Shown one piece after another: positions 60,064 to 64,000 of a stretch of DNA of 64,000 nucleotides (the stretch's first letter is position 1; the number at the start of each line of letters is the position of its first letter). Location: positions 248,001 to 312,000 of the forward strand of contig NZ_JARGDK010000003.1 in the NCBI RefSeq assembly GCF_029210495.1, given 5' to 3'. The stretch comes from Pseudothioclava nitratireducens. Lineage in GTDB: Bacteria > Pseudomonadota > Alphaproteobacteria > Rhodobacterales > Rhodobacteraceae. The position numbers and the translations under genes are program-made. Below the pieces are notes generated by a model. It saw nothing but the letters and a program-made list of their open reading frames with translations. It searched no databases and was not told where the DNA came from.

Positions 60064-61931
60064 GCGCTTTTCGCTCTTTGAATTTGCTTAAGGCGGGCGA
60101 GGATCAGGGTCAGCGCCGCGGGCGTCACCCCCTCTACACGGGCGGCGTGGCCAAGCGTTTGCGGTCGCGCACGCTCAAGCTTGCCTTTAAGCTCATTCGA
60201 CAGACCCGGCAGTGCGCCGTAATCGAAATCTGCGGGTATCAACCAGCCCTCATCCCGCTTAATGGCCTCGGCATCAGCCTCCTGACGCTCAACATAGTTC
60301 GCGTAAAGCGCCTCACGGCAGAGCTGCTCGACCACATCGAGATCAATGTCAGCTAATTCGGGCAAAGCGCCCACCAAATCGGAAAAGGCGATATCCGGAT
60401 AGGAAAGCAAAGCGAAAGCACTGCGCCGAGTGCCATCCTGATTAACGCGAAGGCCGTGCTCCGCAGCTTGCGCAGGCGACAGCGTGGCGCCCATCAGTAC
60501 ATCGCGGCCAGCAGAAAGTGCCCCCATTTTCGCCCCGAATGCAGCGGCGCGCCGCTCGCCGACGCAGCCCAAGCGAAGACCAATGCCCGTCAACCGCTGA
60601 TCTGCATTGTCCGCACGCAGCGACAGCCGGAACTCGGCACGTGACGTGAACATCCGGTAAGGCTCCGACACCCCCCGCGTGATCAAATCATCAATCATTA
60701 CACCGATATAGGATTGCGACCGACTGAAAATCTCTGGATCTCTCCCCAAGATACTGAGCGCAGCATTGAGTCCCGCTACCATACCTTGTGCAGCGGCCTC
60801 CTCATATCCGGTGGTTCCGTTGATCTGCCCGGCAAGATAGAGTCCGGGTTGATCGCGTAATTCCAAGGTCGCCCTAAGGGCGCGCGGATCAACGTAGTCA
60901 TACTCAATTGCATATCCCGGTTGAAGAATCTTGACTTCTTCCAGGCCAAAAATAGAGCGCACGTAGGACTCTTGGACATCGATGGGTAACGATGTCGAAA
61001 TTCCGTTCGGATAGACCGTGTGATCGTCCAGCCCTTCAGGCTCAAGAAAGATCTGGTGCGATGTCTTATCCGCAAATCGCACCACCTTGTCCTCGATCGA
61101 GGGGCAATAGCGCGGGCCGACGCCCTCAATATGCCCCCCATACATCGCCGAGCGGGTGAGGTTTTCGCGGATCACCTCATGCGTTCGCTCATTCGTATGC
61201 GTGATGCCACAGGCGATCTGGCGAACTGCCGGCGCCTTGTTAAGGAAGGAAAACATGACCGGCTCGGCATCGCCCGGCTGCATCTCCAGCGCATCCCAGC
61301 GAATTGTACGGCCGTCCAGTCGCGGCGGCGTGCCGGTTTTAAGTCGCCCAAGCGGCAAATCAAGCGCTGCAAGTCGTTCCGCAAGAGCAATCGACGGACG
61401 GTCGCCCATCCGCCCACCCGCATGACTTTGGTCGCCGATGTGAATCAATCCGTTAAGGAACGTTCCTGAAGTCAAGATCACGGCCCCAGCACGAATCTCT
61501 GCTCCATCCGCTAGGATGACTCCTGAAACCCGCCCGCCTTGCATGATGAAGTCGGCGGCCTCTCCCTCGATAACATCAAGGTTGGACTGAGCGGCGGTCA
61601 AAAGCGCCATGGCTTCCCGATACAGCTTGCGATCAGCCTGAGCACGAGGCCCCTGAACCGCAGGACCTTTGCGACGATTCAACAGTCGAAACTGAATTCC
61701 CGCCATATCAGCGGCCCGCCCCATGACACCGTCCAGCGCATCGATTTCGCGAACAAGATGCCCCTTACCCAACCCCCCGATGGCCGGGTTGCAGGACATG
61801 ACACCAATCGCATCGGCGCGCAGCGTTACAAGAGCCGTACGCACACCCATGCGTGCGGCGGCATGCGCGGCCTCGGTTCCCGCATGTCCGCCCCCAACAA
61901 CGATGACGTCAAAATGTTTCACGTGAAACAC
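60060..61931 (-). CDS. mnmG: tRNA uridine 5-carboxymethylaminomethyl modification enzyme MnmG
   Basis: The 623-residue FAD enzyme (GidA) has [20 protein letters not shown], the second nucleotide motif and [20 protein letters not shown], and [19 protein letters not shown]. It acts with MnmE on U34 of tRNAs. Its first codons (ATG TTT CAC GTG AAA CAT) are themselves a parS site. The mnmE stop is 4 bases upstream. Confidence 0.97.
   Translation of the reverse strand: MFHVKHFDVIVVGGGHAGTEAAHAAARMGVRTALVTLRADAIGVMSCNPAIGGLGKGHLVREIDALDGVMGRAADMAGIQFRLLNRRKGPAVQGPRAQADRKLYREAMALLTAAQSNLDVIEGEAADFIMQGGRVSGVILADGAEIRAGAVILTSGTFLNGLIHIGDQSHAGGRMGDRPSIALAERLAALDLPLGRLKTGTPPRLDGRTIRWDALEMQPGDAEPVMFSFLNKAPAVRQIACGITHTNERTHEVIRENLTRSAMYGGHIEGVGPRYCPSIEDKVVRFADKTSHQIFLEPEGLDDHTVYPNGISTSLPIDVQESYVRSIFGLEEVKILQPGYAIEYDYVDPRALRATLELRDQPGLYLAGQINGTTGYEEAAAQGMVAGLNAALSILGRDPEIFSRSQSYIGVMIDDLITRGVSEPYRMFTSRAEFRLSLRADNADQRLTGIGLRLGCVGERRAAAFGAKMGALSAGRDVLMGATLSPAQAAEHGLRVNQDGTRRSAFALLSYPDIAFSDLVGALPELADIDLDVVEQLCREALYANYVERQEADAEAIKRDEGWLIPADFDYGALPGLSNELKGKLERARPQTLGHAARVEGVTPAALTLILARLKQIQRAKSA
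61915..61930. promoter_or_regulatory. parS centromere site at the mnmG start codon
   Basis: A perfect TGTTTCACGTGAAACA covers codons 1-6 of mnmG, encoding MFHVKH. ParB bound here could also influence mnmG expression. Confidence 0.95.
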
Positions 61932-61934
61932 TCC

Positions 61935-63218
61935 TCACTTGCCGATGCAGAAGCTGGCAAAGATTTCATCCAGCAGATGTTCGACATCCACACGCCCAAC
62001 CAGCGATTCAAGCGCCCGCGCAGCCTGCCGAAGTGATTCCGCCGCAAGCTCTGCGCGGTCAGACCCGCGCAATACCTCATTTCGCGCCGATTCCATAGCC
62101 TCAACCGCATCCATCAACGAGATGCGATGACGTTCGCGCGACATAACGCTTGCAGAGGCAGCTTGCCCCTCAAGCCGCTCCGTCATCAACGTAACAAGCG
62201 TGTCGACGCCCTCCCCGGTCTTGCCAGAAACAGCAAGACCATCCTGCGCCCCAAGGTCCGCCTTACCGTGCACGATGAGATCCCCCGCAGAGGGCGCAAT
62301 AAGCGGCACATCCGCACCATCAAGCAAGAAGATACGCAGATCGGCGGCCCTTGCACGCTCCAGGGCCCGCTCGATCCCGATCGTTTCAATTCGGTCTTCG
62401 GTCTCGCGCAGGCCCGCCGTATCAAGCACGGTCACAGGCAGCCCCCGAAGATCCATCCGGACCTCGATCACGTCACGCGTCGTGCCTGCAATCTCGGAGG
62501 TGATCGCCGCCTCGCGGCCCGCCAGAGCATTCAGAAGCGTTGATTTGCCAGCATTCGGCCGCCCCACGATCGCAACCTCGAACCCCTCTCGCACCCGTTC
62601 GCCAGCGGAAACACCACGTAATTCGTGCGCAATCCCTGCCTTCACGCAGTCGATCAGTTCCAAGACCTCGGGCGATACATCGACGGGAACATCCTCATCT
62701 GCAAAGTCAATCGTCGCCTCAATGAGTGCCGCAGCCCGCACCAGCTTGGCCCGCCAGCCATCAACCAAGGATCCTACGGCACCCGAGAGAACCTTCAACG
62801 CTTGCTTGCGTTGCGCCTCGGTTTCCGCGTCTATCAGATCCGACAAGCCCTCCACCTGCGCGAGGTCGAGCCGGCCGTTTTCTAGGGCCCGCCGAGTAAA
62901 CTCACCGGGCTCGGCCAGCCGAAGCCCGTCGATATCGCCAAGCGCCCGCAACACCGCCGAGACGGTCGCAATCGCCCCGTGGATATGAAGCTCGGCGACC
63001 TCTTCACCGGTAAAGCTTTTCCCGCGCTCAAAGCAAAGCACAACCGCCTCATCCAGTGCCGAGCCGTCAAGCTGCAGCACGCGCAAGCCGGTCTGGCGCG
63101 GTGGCGGCAGGACGCCCGCGAGCCGCTCTGCCGCCAACCAGGCGCAAGGCCCTGAAATACGGATAACCGCAACCCCCGCCTTGCCGCGGGCGGTTGCCAA
63201 TGCAAAGATCGTGTCCAT
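61935..63218 (-). CDS. mnmE: tRNA modification GTPase MnmE
   Basis: The 427-residue protein has an N-terminal formyl-THF-binding domain ([20 protein letters not shown]), a helical domain interrupted by the GTPase domain (G1 [21 protein letters not shown]3 [10 protein letters not shown]) and the C-terminal Cys motif CIGK. It partners MnmG. It lies 33 bases after rho on the same strand. Confidence 0.96.
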   Translation of the reverse strand: MDTIFALATARGKAGVAVIRISGPCAWLAAERLAGVLPPPRQTGLRVLQLDGSALDEAVVLCFERGKSFTGEEVAELHIHGAIATVSAVLRALGDIDGLRLAEPGEFTRRALENGRLDLAQVEGLSDLIDAETEAQRKQALKVLSGAVGSLVDGWRAKLVRAAALIEATIDFADEDVPVDVSPEVLELIDCVKAGIAHELRGVSAGERVREGFEVAIVGRPNAGKSTLLNALAGREAAITSEIAGTTRDVIEVRMDLRGLPVTVLDTAGLRETEDRIETIGIERALERARAADLRIFLLDGADVPLIAPSAGDLIVHGKADLGAQDGLAVSGKTGEGVDTLVTLMTERLEGQAASASVMSRERHRISLMDAVEAMESARNEVLRGSDRAELAAESLRQAARALESLVGRVDVEHLLDEIFASFCIGK

Positions 63219-63251
63219 CGTAACCCCTTAGGGATAAACGATAAATCAGCC

Positions 63252-64000
63252 TCAGCCGTTCATCGAGTCGAAGAATTCCGAGTTCGTCTTGGTCTGCTTG
63301 AGCTTCGAGATCAGGAACTCGATCGCATCGGTCGTCCCCATCGGGTTCAGGATGCGGCGCAACAGATAGGTCTTCTGAAGATCCTTCGAATCGACCAGCA
63401 AGTCCTCTTTCCGGGTCCCGGACTTGAGAATATCCATCGCCGGGAAGACGCGCTTATCGGCGACTTTACGGTCGAGCACGATTTCCGAGTTACCGGTGCC
63501 CTTGAATTCTTCGAAGATCACCTCGTCCATCCGCGAGCCGGTATCGATCAGCGCCGTCGCAATGATGGTCAGCGAGCCACCCTCTTCAATGTTGCGCGCG
63601 GCACCGAAGAAGCGCTTCGGACGTTGCAGAGCGTTCGCATCCACACCACCGGTCAGAACCTTGCCCGAGCTCGGCACCGTGGTGTTATAGGCGCGGCCCA
63701 GACGGGTGATCGAGTCGAGCAGGATCACGACGTCGCGCTTATGCTCCACCAGGCGTTTGGCCTTCTCGATGACCATCTCGGCCACCGCGACGTGACGCGT
63801 TGCCGGTTCGTCGAAGGTCGAGGACACAACCTCACCCTTCACCGAACGCTGCATGTCGGTCACCTCTTCGGGACGTTCGTCGATCAGCAGGACGATCAGG
63901 TAGCATTCCGGGTGGTTGCGCTCGATCGAATGGGCGATGTTTTGCAGAAGAACCGTCTTACCGGTGCGCGGCGGCGCCACGATCAGCGAACGCTGGCCTT
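63252..64000 (-). CDS. rho: transcription termination factor Rho, C-terminal part
   Basis: The frame stays open to the window edge, so only about 249 C-terminal residues are seen. It has Walker A region [19 protein letters not shown], Walker [19 protein letters not shown], and the secondary RNA site and C-terminal [20 protein letters not shown], all typical of Rho. The N-terminal RNA-binding domain lies outside the window. Next to mnmE and parAB this is the origin-proximal alphaproteobacterial cluster. Confidence 0.97.
   Translation of the reverse strand, partial: GQRSLIVAPPRTGKTVLLQNIAHSIERNHPECYLIVLLIDERPEEVTDMQRSVKGEVVSSTFDEPATRHVAVAEMVIEKAKRLVEHKRDVVILLDSITRLGRAYNTTVPSSGKVLTGGVDANALQRPKRFFGAARNIEEGGSLTIIATALIDTGSRMDEVIFEEFKGTGNSEIVLDRKVADKRVFPAMDILKSGTRKEDLLVDSKDLQKTYLLRRILNPMGTTDAIEFLISKLKQTKTNSEFFDSMNG

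Noticed and set aside
1-64000. CRISPR arrays, insertion sequences or genomic island boundaries
   Set aside because: No regularly spaced repeats, transposase or integrase genes, or attachment-site duplications at the one tRNA gene were seen.

Overview
The window is ordinary-looking, GC-rich chromosomal DNA of an alphaproteobacterium, most likely a member of the Rhodobacteraceae (Paracoccus/Rhodobacter/Thioclava type). Supporting evidence is the gene set PhyR-NepR-EcfG, the hemD-mic60-hemY order, the rho-mnmE-mnmG-rsmG-parA-parB order with two parS sites, single-domain XylG and very frequent 4-bp ATGA gene overlaps. No transposase, integrase, phage block or CRISPR array is visible. Every gap longer than 200 bases is discussed; none exceeds 300 bases.

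Layout. 1-5.8 kb: the 3' end of tamB, a YihY/BrkB membrane protein, a YghZ-type aldo/keto reductase, a di-heme cytochrome c peroxidase and a secreted FG-GAP/ASPIC protein. 5.8-13.2 kb: a complete D-xylose locus, with a ROK repressor divergent from xylF-xylH-xylG-xylB-xylA. 13.2-22.6 kb: a general stress response island holding dps, a new periplasmic protein, phyR, nepR, ecfG, a HisKA_2 sensor kinase, a phospholipase-D-like protein, an AI-2E family permease, a DUF3618 protein, a small holin-like protein and a DUF1328 peptide. Eight exact GGAAC-N16/17-CGTT (EcfG-type) promoters head its transcription units. 22.6-31.3 kb: heme uptake, with a receptor-exbB-exbD-exbD-tonB operon divergent from hmuSTUV. 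31.3-33.2 kb: a DUF1007/NicO metal transport pair behind a Zur-like box, then tRNA-Thr(CGT).

33.2-40.5 kb: hemD-mic60-hemY on the minus strand, divergent from tsaD-gpsA-yciI-EVE; an orphan minus-strand terminator that suggests a small RNA; and cbiX. 40.5-46.8 kb: a Pho box and pstSCAB-phoU-phoB, without phoR. 46.7-53.4 kb: a ribokinase-family gene, maeB, mutS and the hrcA-grpE operon. 54.5-57.7 kb: rph-rdgB-ridA-hemW-ybaN. 57.7-64 kb: the replication-origin-proximal cluster parB, parA, rsmG, mnmG, mnmE and rho (truncated by the window edge).

The two parts most worth following are the stress island, where an envelope-remodelling gene set shares one promoter class with its own regulators, and the heme operon, where one of two tandem ExbD paralogues has Asn in place of the membrane Asp normally needed for proton transfer.
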